Shown here: positions 1 to 7,299 of the stretch, piece by piece
How positions within the stretch are numbered: position 1 is the first letter of the stretch
How the letters are laid out: the number at the start of each line of letters is the position of its first letter
Source: Geothermovivens sp964644845
GTDB lineage: Bacteria; Zhuqueibacterota; Zhuqueibacteria; Oleimicrobiales; Geothermoviventaceae
Direction of reading: 5' to 3'
Length of the DNA stretch: 30,596 bases
Assembly: GCA_964644845.1 (NCBI GenBank)
Contig: CAZXXS010000060.1
Coordinates: forward strand, 1 to 30,596
Position numbers and translations under genes: made by a program
The notes under the pieces: model-generated
The model's input: the letters and a program-made list of their open reading frames with translations, nothing else
Databases searched by the model: none
Told to the model about the DNA's origin: nothing

Positions 1-1286
1 TCTCGGTAAGCCCGAGTAGCCATGATGATTCCGACCGAGTGCCAGTAGCCGGTGTAAATATGCCCATTTGTCCACTTGTTCCGGGAGCGAACGTGCGTGA
101 TCCAGTTGTCCAGGTGGTACTTGCTGTCGTCGCTCTGGTGGGTCGGCGGAATTTCGCCTTCGTGTCCGGGTAACGTGATCAGCTCCCCCTTCCGCAGCGC
201 TTCTTTACTCAACCCAAGATTCGGATCAAAACTGTCCTTGCCTTCCCGAAAGAAAAACCACCGCGGGCTTCCCTCACCCCCCTGAGCTACCAGTGTACCC
301 TCTTTGCCCATGATCCGCGTGTAACTGCCGTAGCCATTCCCAAAACTCGTCGAGTACGAGTACAAGAATTGTTTGTCGTCGTACGTGGCCAGCGCTTGGA
401 ATGTGTCCGGATTCTGGCGCGTGTCGTGCCAAGCGAAGATGCCACCATTAGCCACCATCGACGTCGGGAAATCAGCGTCCATGTAGAAATTCACCAGGCC
501 GATCGCGTGGCTCATCCATTGGTCCGTGATGCCACCGGAAAACTCCCGGTAGATTCGAAACTCGAAGTAAACCTGAGGATCAAACGGAATGTACGGTCTT
601 CCCAGCAGCCAACGCTCCCAATCGGTGTCCTCCTCCCGGATCATCTTGATGTCGGGATCGTTGGGGTTGTGCCACCTGGGCCCGTTGTAGTTCCACACTT
701 GTTCGATTTTTGTGATTTGCCCCAGCTTGCCCGACCGGATGATCTCGCGGATTCGATGCTGGTAAGGGTCACTCACCCATTGCGAACCCATTTGAACCAC
801 CTGGTCCGAGTTCAACACAGCGTCTCGCGCGAGTTTGGCCTCTTCCAAGGTGTTGGCCATTGGTTTCTCGCAGTAACAGTCCTTACCCGCCTGTACTACC
901 TGTGCCAGGAGCTTGGCGTGTTGATGGTCGCCTGTGGCAATCATCACGGCATCCAGGTCCGGCATGGCCAACATGTCCTCGGAGTACTTGAACATCTTCG
1001 GTGTGTAACCGAATTTTCGCTTCACGTCATCCGCAGCACGTTGACGGTTCACCTTCCAGATGTCGCAGACGGCCGAAATGCGCAGGTTCATGTCCTTCTC
1101 AGACATCTTCACCATTCGCCGGTGCCCACGACTCCGTGATCCGCAGCCAAGTAAACCGATGTTGATTCGGTCGTTGGCACCCAGCACCCTCGCATACGAT
1201 TTAGCCGTCATCGAGACAGCGGTCGCCGCCAGAGCCACCCCCGACTTTTCGAGAAAGCGCCTTCGACTCATCTCGTGATCCGACAT
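1..1286 (-). CDS. Gfo/Idh/MocA-family oxidoreductase with Tat signal (C-terminus cut by window edge)
   Basis: Reading leftwards from the ATG at 1286, an open frame of 428 codons runs off the window. The start follows AGGAGG with 6-nt spacing. Residues 6-14 are MSRRRFLEK, a twin-arginine signal followed by an Ala-rich hydrophobic stretch, so the enzyme is probably exported folded. A Rossmann motif follows (IGLLGCGSRSRGH), then the CEKPMANTLEEA signature of the family (the EKP lysine) and GGITDQWMSHAIG, the D-x3-H catalytic-type motif. The family performs NAD(P)-dependent redox reactions on sugars or cyclitols. Secreted members of this type are common in sugar-degrading bacteria, but the substrate cannot be read from sequence. 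Family assignment is firm. No partner gene is visible because its downstream side is outside the window. Confidence 0.93.
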   Translation of the reverse strand, partial: MSDHEMSRRRFLEKSGVALAATAVSMTAKSYARVLGANDRINIGLLGCGSRSRGHRRMVKMSEKDMNLRISAVCDIWKVNRQRAADDVKRKFGYTPKMFKYSEDMLAMPDLDAVMIATGDHQHAKLLAQVVQAGKDCYCEKPMANTLEEAKLARDAVLNSDQVVQMGSQWVSDPYQHRIREIIRSGKLGQITKIEQVWNYNGPRWHNPNDPDIKMIREEDTDWERWLLGRPYIPFDPQVYFEFRIYREFSGGITDQWMSHAIGLVNFYMDADFPTSMVANGGIFAWHDTRQNPDTFQALATYDDKQFLYSYSTSFGNGYGSYTRIMGKEGTLVAQGGEGSPRWFFFREGKDSFDPNLGLSKEALRKGELITLPGHEGEIPPTHQSDDSKYHLDNWITHVRSRNKWTNGHIYTGYWHSVGIIMATRAYR

Positions 1287-1483
1287 CGTACACCTCCTGC
1301 GCTAAACACCCTGAACCACACTACCGCCCCTCCACCGACCCATGTTGGGTCATATTCTCTGGCACCCGCTTCTGCTCTTGGTCTGCGTGTAAACCGGAGA
1401 TCCGCTTACAACAGGCAGGTAACTACCGGAACACGTAGCTTGGCGGGAGTCAGGGAAAGGAAGGGATCCAAATACGCGTTACG

Positions 1484-1512
1484 ATTTTACAGTTTTCTCA
1501 CAAAAAGCGCAA
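1484..1512 (-). promoter_or_regulatory. Candidate sigma70 promoter for the oxidoreductase
   Basis: On the minus strand a -35 TTGCGC (1507-1512) and a -10 TAAAAT (1484-1489) are separated by exactly 17 bp, in an AT-rich stretch. A TTGACT lies just upstream at 1512-1517. Transcription would start near 1477, leaving a leader of about 190 nt before the ATG at 1286. I see no recognised riboswitch in that leader, only a small GACCC/GGGTC hairpin near 1340-1355. Confidence 0.45.
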
Positions 1513-1556
1513 GTCAAATTATGTCACAGCCTGTTAACGTGAATTCTTTTGCTCGG

Positions 1557-1572
1557 TGGACCAATCGGTCCA
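1557..1572. promoter_or_regulatory. 16-bp inverted repeat upstream of rpmB
   Basis: TGGACC and GGTCCA form a perfect 6-bp inverted repeat around AATC. It sits in the divergent intergenic region between the oxidoreductase and rpmB promoters, about 20 bp upstream of the rpmB -35. It could be an operator. A TACAAT hexamer at 1582-1587 has no good -35 partner. No binding protein can be named. Confidence 0.25.
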
Positions 1573-1592
1573 ACTTCCCGCTACAATTTTCC

Positions 1593-1621
1593 TTGCGTAA
1601 TTCAAAAAAAATCCGTATCCT
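1593..1621 (+). promoter_or_regulatory. Candidate promoter for rpmB
   Basis: A -35 TTGCGT (1593-1598) and a -10 TATCCT (1616-1621) are 17 bp apart, with an A8 run in the spacer. Transcription would start near 1628, about 39 nt before the rpmB ATG. Confidence 0.45.
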
Positions 1622-1666
1622 TGCGCCCAGCTGGAGAAAAATCGATCGAAGGGAGGTGTTCACACG

Positions 1667-1858
1667 ATGAGCAAGCGTTGCGAAATTTGCGGCAAGACAC
1701 CTGGTCGCGGACACAAAATCAGCCACTCCCACAGGCTAACCAATCGGCGTTGGGAACCCAACCTGCACCGCGTCCACGTGATTATCAACGGCACACCCAA
1801 ACGCATTCGCGTGTGTACACGCTGTCTTCGCAGCGGGAGAGTCCAAAAAGCCGCCTAA
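1667..1858 (+). CDS. rpmB: 50S ribosomal protein L28
   Basis: This 63-residue basic protein is a component of the large ribosomal subunit. It opens with MSKRCEICGKTPGRGHKISHS and contains the typical RRWEPNLHRV segment. Cys pairs at CEIC (residues 5-8) and CTRC (residues 51-54) make this the zinc-ribbon (C+) form of L28. The length is normal. The ATG follows a strong GGGAGGTG Shine-Dalgarno. It is the only confident plus-strand gene in the window and appears monocistronic, with its own promoter and terminator, facing the end of the dcw operon. Confidence 0.97.
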   Translation: MSKRCEICGKTPGRGHKISHSHRLTNRRWEPNLHRVHVIINGTPKRIRVCTRCLRSGRVQKAA

Positions 1859-1890
1859 CACCTCGCACTCTCACAACCTACGTCATTCGC

Positions 1891-1926
1891 AAGCACCTTC
1901 TGGATTCGGAGGAGGTGCTTTTTTTT
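1891..1926 (+). terminator. Intrinsic terminator of rpmB
   Basis: AAGCACCTTC (1891-1900) pairs with GGAGGTGCTT (1911-1920) in a 10-bp stem with one G-U pair and a 10-nt loop. It is followed directly by a T tract (1919-1926). There is no matching T tract on the minus strand, so it should not end the oppositely directed operon. Confidence 0.92.
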
Positions 1927-2048
1927 CGCCCTTCATCCCGTCGTGTCACTCACCGCATACGAACAGAAGACACGGCAGAAACCACGCCAGATCCGCCTTG
2001 CCTCCCGTGTAAATTGGCCGCCAAATGTGCTCTCCAAAGTCGCCCCCC

Positions 2049-2068
2049 ACTCGACCTCGCGTTCGAGT
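2049..2068 (-). terminator. Hairpin after the dcw operon (weak terminator candidate)
   Basis: ACTCGA and TCGAGT form a 6-bp stem with an 8-nt loop, 9 nt beyond the stop codon of the radical SAM gene. No U tract follows on the minus strand, so it may stabilise the RNA end or be a Rho-type site rather than an intrinsic terminator. Confidence 0.25.
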
Positions 2069-2076
2069 CTCCGCAG

Positions 2077-3624
2077 TTACAAGCCTTTCTTTCGCCCTCT
2101 TGAGCGTCGTGCTACCTCTTTGGCCCGCAGCCACTCCCGCCAGAGCACTTGACGCCCCGGCCCTCCTTCGATGAATTCCCAGGGGAATCGCTCGTCGGGC
2201 GATTTTTCGCGATGCAGCAGGTCGTCCACCTTCACCCCCACTGCCTGGAGAGCTGGCGCGAGGCTGATCTCCTGCTCCGCCGAAAACTCAAGCGCCTGAG
2301 CCACCTCGGGTCCACCGAGCGAGAGCACCGCCTGCAGCCGTTCGCTTCTAAGGCTTTTCCGAGTGTACGACATGCCCGGTACCTTGCGAGCGGTCAAATT
2401 CATTCTCCTTCGACGCCTCTCAATCGTTTCCGGATCAGCCATTGGCGCCCACTGAAAAGGTGTGTGAGGCTTCGGGATGAAGGCGTTTACACTCAAGCTC
2501 ACACCCGTCTTGCCCCGCCCTCTGCGGAAACGCGTTGCGAATTCGGCCGCAAACTCAGCCGACAAATCCACATCGGTGTCCTCCTCAAGAGGCAACCCCA
2601 CGATGAAGTAAAGTTTGACGCTTCGAATGGCGCTGTCCGCAAGTAGCTCCGCTGCGCGCAGCATGCCTTCCACCCACAGGTTCTTGTGAATGATCCGCTG
2701 CATCCGCGGCGACCCGGTTTCCGGGGCCAAGGCTACCGAGCGAACCTTCGCCCTTTCCAGGGCCTGCACCAGCGCCTCATCCAGGCTGTCGATCCGGAGG
2801 GAGGAAAGGCTTACCTCGTACCCTTCGTCGGCAAGCAAACCGAGTAGTTCTGCCAGTCGAGGGTAGTCTGACAACGCAGAACCCACCAAACCGATTCTGT
2901 TTGCCCCGGGATTGAATTCCTGCACCCTCGCAAGAATTGCATCAGGTTCAAACATCCGCAGAGGCCAGTACACGTGACTGGCAACGCAGAACCGACAACG
3001 CCGACCACAACCGCGCCCCGCTTCCACCAGAAACAAATCGCGCAGGTGGCTGTGACTCGACACCACACCCGAGTAGGTGGGCCTCGCTTCGCGCGCTCTG
3101 TAGACGACGCGTCTTTTCGCTTCGGGAACAGGCTCAAGCACCGGGCTCCACATGCCTTCCAGCCGGGCCAATTCTTCTAAGATCTGCAGGCGCGTTTTGC
3201 GCTCTGTCAGTCCCCTCTGCGCAACTTCTGCGAAATGCGGCAACACGGCGTCGAACTCGCCGATGAACACAAGATCAAAAAAGGGAGCCAATGGGATCGG
3301 GTTGTACATGGCCACAGCACCGCCGAGGACGAGCAGCGGGTCGTCCTCTCCTCGGTCAGCAGCTCGGAGCGGAACGTTCGCGCCGCGAATCTGTCTGATC
3401 ACGTTCGGAAAGTCCAGCTCAAAGGCTACGGAAAACCCGATCAGAGGAAAACTCTCAGGCGGTGTCCCCCTCTCCAAACTTAGCGGCCGAAATCTCCACG
3501 GATCCGGGTAGACGAAGGCACGTTCGCAGCGCCAGCCTGGCAGTTCGTTCAAGCGGCGATAAACGGTCTGGAAACCGAGATTTCCCATCCCCACTTCGTA
3601 CGCGTTGGGGAAAATCAACAGCAT
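2077..3624 (-). CDS. Radical SAM protein, B12-binding-domain type, last gene of the dcw operon
   Basis: The 515-residue frame carries CGRRCRFC (Cys206, Cys210, Cys213), the CxxxCxxC ligands of a radical-SAM [4Fe-4S] cluster. Before it lies the N-terminal domain (FPNAYEVGMGNLGFQTVYR) seen in the fused B12-binding/radical SAM family of unassigned function. No DxHxxG cobalamin motif is visible. The ATG at 3624 is probably internal. The same frame stays open upstream to ftsZ and encodes FREYAAALLEGEVRVV, which matches the usual N-terminus of relatives. No ATG, GTG or TTG lies there; a CTG at 3747 overlaps the ftsZ stop and follows a GAGAGG, so the full protein could be about 556 residues. The close link with ftsZ implies co-transcription. 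The substrate is unknown. Confidence 0.88.
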   Translation of the reverse strand: MLLIFPNAYEVGMGNLGFQTVYRRLNELPGWRCERAFVYPDPWRFRPLSLERGTPPESFPLIGFSVAFELDFPNVIRQIRGANVPLRAADRGEDDPLLVLGGAVAMYNPIPLAPFFDLVFIGEFDAVLPHFAEVAQRGLTERKTRLQILEELARLEGMWSPVLEPVPEAKRRVVYRAREARPTYSGVVSSHSHLRDLFLVEAGRGCGRRCRFCVASHVYWPLRMFEPDAILARVQEFNPGANRIGLVGSALSDYPRLAELLGLLADEGYEVSLSSLRIDSLDEALVQALERAKVRSVALAPETGSPRMQRIIHKNLWVEGMLRAAELLADSAIRSVKLYFIVGLPLEEDTDVDLSAEFAAEFATRFRRGRGKTGVSLSVNAFIPKPHTPFQWAPMADPETIERRRRRMNLTARKVPGMSYTRKSLRSERLQAVLSLGGPEVAQALEFSAEQEISLAPALQAVGVKVDDLLHREKSPDERFPWEFIEGGPGRQVLWREWLRAKEVARRSRGRKKGL

Positions 3625-3743
3625 GCTGTGGGGTGCCGATTCGTTCGGTTGAACAACCCGGACCTCCCCCTCAAGGAGCGCCGCAGCGTACTCCCGAAAT
3701 CTCCTTGGCCGTCTTCGCAGTTTCCGTCCTGTCGCGCGCTCCG

Positions 3744-4940
3744 TCAGAAAAGCCGACCTCTCTTCCTCAGAAACGTTGGCACTTCGTAGTCTTCATCCCG
3801 AACGATGCGCACAGGATTTTCTTCTTTCTTCTTGTCTGCGGAGGCGCTACGACCGTTTCCGTCGCGGGCTGCCTTCATACGCTCGAACGTCGGGATGTCC
3901 ATCATATCGACACCTGGTACACTTGGCGCTGTGGCAGGCATCTCTTTGCCCATGAAAACGGCGCTACGCCGCCCGTCGCGCCTGAAGCCTGTGGCGATTA
4001 CCGTCACGCGCACCTGGTCGGTCATCTTCTCGTCGATCACTGCCCCGAAAATGATATTTGCCTCAGGCCCCGCTGCCTCGAACACCATCGTGGTGGCATC
4101 GTTGACCTCGTGCAGCGAAAGGTCTGGCCCACCCGTGATGTTCACGAGTACACCGAGCGCACCAGCAATCGAAACTTCTTCCAGAAGTGGACTGTTCAGC
4201 GCCTTTTGCGTGGCTTCCGTGGCCCGGTTCTCACCGCTCGCCACCGCCGAGCCCATCAGAGCATCTCCCATCTCGGCCATCACCGTGCGCACGTCGGCAA
4301 AATCCAGGTTGATCAGTCCGGGTACGCTGATCAAGTCAGAGATGCCGCGTGTGGCTTGCAGCAGCACGTCGTCAGCGAGCCGAAACGCTTCATTCAACGG
4401 CGTTTTGCGATCCACAATCTGGAGCAGCCGCTGGTTTGGAATCGTGATGAGTGTGTCCACGTACTCTTTCAGTTCTTCGAGGCCCTCTTCCGCTCGCTGC
4501 ATGCGCTTGGGACCTTCGAACAGAAACGGCTTGGTCACGATGGCCACCGTCAGAGCCCCCAGATCCTTCGCAACTTCCGCGACGATGGGGCTTGCTCCAG
4601 TTCCCGTGCCACCACCCATCCCGGCTGTTACAAAAATCATGTCTGCGTCCTGCAAAGCGTTGACGACCGCCTCCTTGTCCTCCTCGATCGACTTTCGGCC
4701 GATCTCCGGATCAGCCCCGGCTCCGAGCCCTTTGGTGGTGTTGCGGCCGATCTGAATCCGCACCGGCGCCTTGCTGGTCGACAGCGCTTGCAAGTCCGTG
4801 TTGATGGCCACAAAATCGACCCCGGTGAGCCCGGCTTCGATCATCCGGTTGACCGCGTTTGACCCTGCGCCGCCCACACCCACCACCTTCATCCTGGCAG
4901 GGGGCACGCCTTTGTCGTCAAAGCTCAACCGCAGGTTCAT
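3744..4940 (-). CDS. ftsZ: Cell division GTPase FtsZ
   Basis: FtsZ, the tubulin homologue that polymerises into the division ring. The protein (398 residues) has the N-terminal VGVGGAGSNAVNRM nucleotide-binding segment, the tubulin signature GGGTGTG at residues 109-115 (within AGMGGGTGTGASP) and the T7-loop region NLDFADVRTVM. After a variable linker it ends in YEVPTFLRKRGRLF, the conserved C-terminal peptide that binds FtsA and other partners. I chose the ATG at 4940, preceded by AAGGAG with 8-nt spacing. A GTG 27 bp upstream has no Shine-Dalgarno. It follows ftsA in the same operon and its stop overlaps the likely beginning of the radical SAM gene. Confidence 0.98.
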   Translation of the reverse strand: MNLRLSFDDKGVPPARMKVVGVGGAGSNAVNRMIEAGLTGVDFVAINTDLQALSTSKAPVRIQIGRNTTKGLGAGADPEIGRKSIEEDKEAVVNALQDADMIFVTAGMGGGTGTGASPIVAEVAKDLGALTVAIVTKPFLFEGPKRMQRAEEGLEELKEYVDTLITIPNQRLLQIVDRKTPLNEAFRLADDVLLQATRGISDLISVPGLINLDFADVRTVMAEMGDALMGSAVASGENRATEATQKALNSPLLEEVSIAGALGVLVNITGGPDLSLHEVNDATTMVFEAAGPEANIIFGAVIDEKMTDQVRVTVIATGFRRDGRRSAVFMGKEMPATAPSVPGVDMMDIPTFERMKAARDGNGRSASADKKKEENPVRIVRDEDYEVPTFLRKRGRLF

Positions 4941-5059
4941 CGCCTCTCTCCTTCTATTCGTAAACACGCGACGTTTTCTCCCTTCGCTTCTGCCCTTAGC
5001 ATTTCGATCAACTTTCTCAAATCCGCGCTCCCGTTCGTGGCAGTGCGCTCTCGGCGCAC
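4937..5059 (-). CDS. Possible 40-residue ORF between ftsA and ftsZ
   Basis: A GTG at 5059 opens a 40-codon frame whose TGA overlaps the ftsZ ATG in an ATGA arrangement, as seen in translationally coupled genes. The sequence is strongly charged and could form a helix (LRKLIEMLRAEAKGEN). There is no good Shine-Dalgarno at the GTG; TTG and ATG codons further in could also serve as starts. I recognise no family. A chance frame of this length is quite possible at this GC content. Confidence 0.22.
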   Translation of the reverse strand: MRRERTATNGSADLRKLIEMLRAEAKGENVACLRIEGERR

Positions 5060-5072
5060 TCGCGCGCAGCCG

Positions 5073-6299
5073 CTACTCCAGCCCAAGCCACTTCTTCATC
5101 TTGTTCACGATCGTTTCGAAGAGCCCACCTTCACCGCCCGGGTGGGTCATGTCTGCCCCATCCTGCTGCATGCCGTAAAGAACCAGCCCAACTCCCGTCG
5201 CATGAATGGGACTCTTGGCCTCAGAGGTAAACCCCGTCAGCGAACGCGGCAGGCCAAGTCGGACCTGGGTACCAAAAACCTCCTCTGCCAGCTCCAGCGT
5301 GCCATCCAGCAAGGACCCGCCGCCAGTCAACACCACACCGCCGTTCATCAGGTGAGCAAACTCAGAGCGCTTAATTTCCTCGTACGCCAGCGTCAAAATC
5401 TCTTCCATTCGCGGCTGGATGATGTCCACCAGCAGCGCTTTCGAAACCCGGCGCGGCGTACGTCCACCGATCCCCGGCACCTCGATCACCTGCTTGTCGT
5501 CTTCCGGACGGTGCACCGCACTGCCATGCTGAATCTTGATGGCCTCCGCCTGCTCCAGCGGTGTACGCAAGCCGATGGCGATGTCGTTCGTCACGTTTCG
5601 GCCCCCGAGCGCCACGACGCCCGTGTGGCGAATCGAGCCCTGAAAAAACATGGCGATGTCGGTCGTTCCCCCGCCCAGATCGATCAGCGCTACTCCGAGC
5701 TCCTTTTCGTCCTCCGTGAGCACCGCGTAGCTCGACGCGAGTGGTTCAAGCACCAGGTCCTTCACTTTCAAGCCCGCTCTCTCGATGGAGCGGTAGATGT
5801 TCTGTGCGGACGTCACTGCGCCTGTTACAATGTGCACTTCGGCCTCCAGGCGCACGCCAGCCATCCCCACCGGATCACGGATGCCGCGCTGTTCGTCGAC
5901 GATGAATTCCTGCGGCAAGATGTGGATGATCTCCCGGTCGATGGGTAGTGCCACCGCTTTTGCCGCGTCGATGACCCGGCGGACGTCGTCTTCGGTGATT
6001 TCATTGTTCGGCCCTGCCACGGCCACAACACCACGCCCGTTAATGCTGCGGATGTGGTCGCCAGCGATCCCCGCGTAAACTGCGTCCACCTGGATCCCGG
6101 CCATTCGCTCAGCCTCCGAAACCGCGCGTTCAATCGACCGGACGGTCTTGTCAAGATTCACAACCACGCCCCGCCGCAGGCCATCCGATGGCGCTGTGCT
6201 CACGGCCACAATCCGGACCTCTTCGTCGGGATCCACCTCGCCGATGACCACTCCAATTTTGGTGGTGCCAATGTCGAGGCCTGTGATGTACTCAGGCAT
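5073..6299 (-). CDS. ftsA: Cell division protein FtsA (actin-like)
   Basis: FtsA, a membrane-tethering actin-like ATPase that anchors FtsZ filaments to the cytoplasmic membrane. The protein (408 residues) begins MPEYITGLDIGTTKIGVVIGE, the phosphate-1 loop. It has the phosphate-2 motif ALIDLGGGTTDIA, the adenosine motif GGVVLTGGGSLLDG and the SHS2/1C insertion around AGIAGDHIRSINGRG. It ends in FETIVNKMKKWLGLE, a typical amphipathic membrane-targeting helix. The ATG at 6299 follows GGGAGG with 5-nt spacing; the frame extends upstream to 6362 but lacks a better site. It lies directly upstream of ftsZ. Confidence 0.98.
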   Translation of the reverse strand: MPEYITGLDIGTTKIGVVIGEVDPDEEVRIVAVSTAPSDGLRRGVVVNLDKTVRSIERAVSEAERMAGIQVDAVYAGIAGDHIRSINGRGVVAVAGPNNEITEDDVRRVIDAAKAVALPIDREIIHILPQEFIVDEQRGIRDPVGMAGVRLEAEVHIVTGAVTSAQNIYRSIERAGLKVKDLVLEPLASSYAVLTEDEKELGVALIDLGGGTTDIAMFFQGSIRHTGVVALGGRNVTNDIAIGLRTPLEQAEAIKIQHGSAVHRPEDDKQVIEVPGIGGRTPRRVSKALLVDIIQPRMEEILTLAYEEIKRSEFAHLMNGGVVLTGGGSLLDGTLELAEEVFGTQVRLGLPRSLTGFTSEAKSPIHATGVGLVLYGMQQDGADMTHPGGEGGLFETIVNKMKKWLGLE

Positions 6300-6300
6300 T

Positions 6301-6393
6301 TCAGCCTCCCGATGCCATTGATGGCCTTTGCCCCAAGACCGGGAAATCCACCCGAGAAGCAAACCCCTCAGCGGATTTCTTCAGGTCACCCAT
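6301..6393 (-). CDS. Possible 30-residue leader ORF upstream of ftsA
   Basis: An ATG at 6393 sits behind AGGAGGAGAA, one of the best Shine-Dalgarno sequences in the window, and opens a 30-codon frame beginning MGDLKKSAEG. Its TGA is one base from the ftsA ATG, and the ftsA Shine-Dalgarno lies inside it. The arrangement resembles translational coupling: ribosomes finishing here could re-initiate at ftsA. The product matches nothing I know. It may be a leader peptide or simply a coincidence. Confidence 0.35.
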   Translation of the reverse strand: MGDLKKSAEGFASRVDFPVLGQRPSMASGG

Positions 6394-6630
6394 TTCTCCT
6401 CCTGCACAGCGGTTCCTACGGTTCGGCCCCGCCAAACACATGCAAGATGCTTGAAAAACCCCTGTCCAAATTCAACAGTTCCACAACTGCACCACAAATC
6501 CGCTACCACGCCCTTGCGCCGCACTTCGGCCAACGTCCACCAGACCGCGAAGGGTACTGCAGTAACACGTCTTCCCTCCGAACAGACGCCGGGAACTGCC
6601 CCATGCAGTGAACTGGCACACACGCCTCCT
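6394..6630 (-). other. Rest of the ftsQ-ftsA gap, with a second ribosome-binding site
   Basis: The 331-bp gap between ftsQ and ftsA is unusually long for this compact operon. An AAGGAGG lies right after the ftsQ stop (6625-6631), followed by three overlapping GTG codons. The best spaced, at 6619, opens a 38-codon frame ending at 6503. The GTG at 6623 opens an 80-codon frame ending at 6381. Neither product resembles a known protein. I see no convincing promoter or terminator here. Confidence 0.25.
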
Positions 6631-7299
6631 TCACGCGCCCGGTCGGTACGACGAACGAACCACGACTTGCCCAGCAAAGCGAAGATCGACGAGTGCCAGA
6701 GAGTCCAGGTTCTCCTTTCTCTCCAGCTCTGGGAGAACCAGGGCCAGGGTCCGCAAGCGTTCTTCCAGCTCCTCTCGCCCAAGCAAAATGGGCAGCGCGT
6801 TGTCCGTCAGGTAGGCGATCCAACCATCCCCAGCGTCGAAGTGCAGCTCCGACAGACGCGCGTAGAGCGCGTAGTGGCGACTTCTGAGCAGGTTCAGCGC
6901 GTCCAGGGCGTTTCTCAACAACTCAGCTTTGTTCGGCTCGTCCTCGATGCCGGTGATCACAGGCAGGTCAGCCCCTTCTTTTGCCAAACTGAGCGGAACC
7001 AGGCGGGCTTTTCGATCGACAACCATGACTTCCTTGCCCGCCAGAACTGCCAGTGGGTCCCGCAACTTCGGAACCTCCGGCACTTTCGGACCAACCCTCG
7101 TGGAGTCGCCAGGTACCCTGCTTTCTGCGGCTACTGCCGAGAAGCCGTTTTCCGGAAAGCCAGGCCGAACCCAGCGGTAGCGCTCGTTGAGCCAAAAGAA
7201 CGACTGCAAGCTGACCAGTAAACCGAAAGACGCCAGGAAAACCCGCCTGCCCCAGCGGTCCAGTTCCTCTCCAAGTTCGGGATTGCCGGCAAACCGCAT
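6631..7299 (-). CDS. ftsQ: FtsQ/DivIB-like division protein, short, without a recognisable POTRA domain
   Basis: FtsQ links the cytoplasmic and periplasmic parts of the divisome together with FtsL and FtsB. This 222-residue protein has a short cytoplasmic tail, one membrane segment (about residues 19-38) and a C-terminal beta domain. The latter runs from EVMVVDRKARLVPLS to DLRFAGQVVVR, the family's typical DLRY-like ending. Between membrane and beta domain there are only about 45 Pro/Gly-rich residues, where FtsQ normally has a POTRA domain of about 70. No frameshift or gap explains this. The ATG at 7299 overlaps the murB stop (TGATG); a GTG three bases upstream is an alternative start. Position between murB and ftsA supports the call. 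Confidence 0.85.
   Translation of the reverse strand: MRFAGNPELGEELDRWGRRVFLASFGLLVSLQSFFWLNERYRWVRPGFPENGFSAVAAESRVPGDSTRVGPKVPEVPKLRDPLAVLAGKEVMVVDRKARLVPLSLAKEGADLPVITGIEDEPNKAELLRNALDALNLLRSRHYALYARLSELHFDAGDGWIAYLTDNALPILLGREELEERLRTLALVLPELERKENLDSLALVDLRFAGQVVVRSSYRPGA

Noticed and set aside
369..1139. Plus-strand frame of 256 codons, His- and Val-rich
   Set aside because: It lies opposite the oxidoreductase, whose motifs are unmistakable.
1889..1926. Bidirectional terminator between rpmB and the dcw operon
   Set aside because: The hairpin has a T tract only on the rpmB side.
3462..4862. Plus-strand frame of 466 codons opposite ftsZ
   Set aside because: It mirrors ftsZ and the radical SAM gene and shows no family features.
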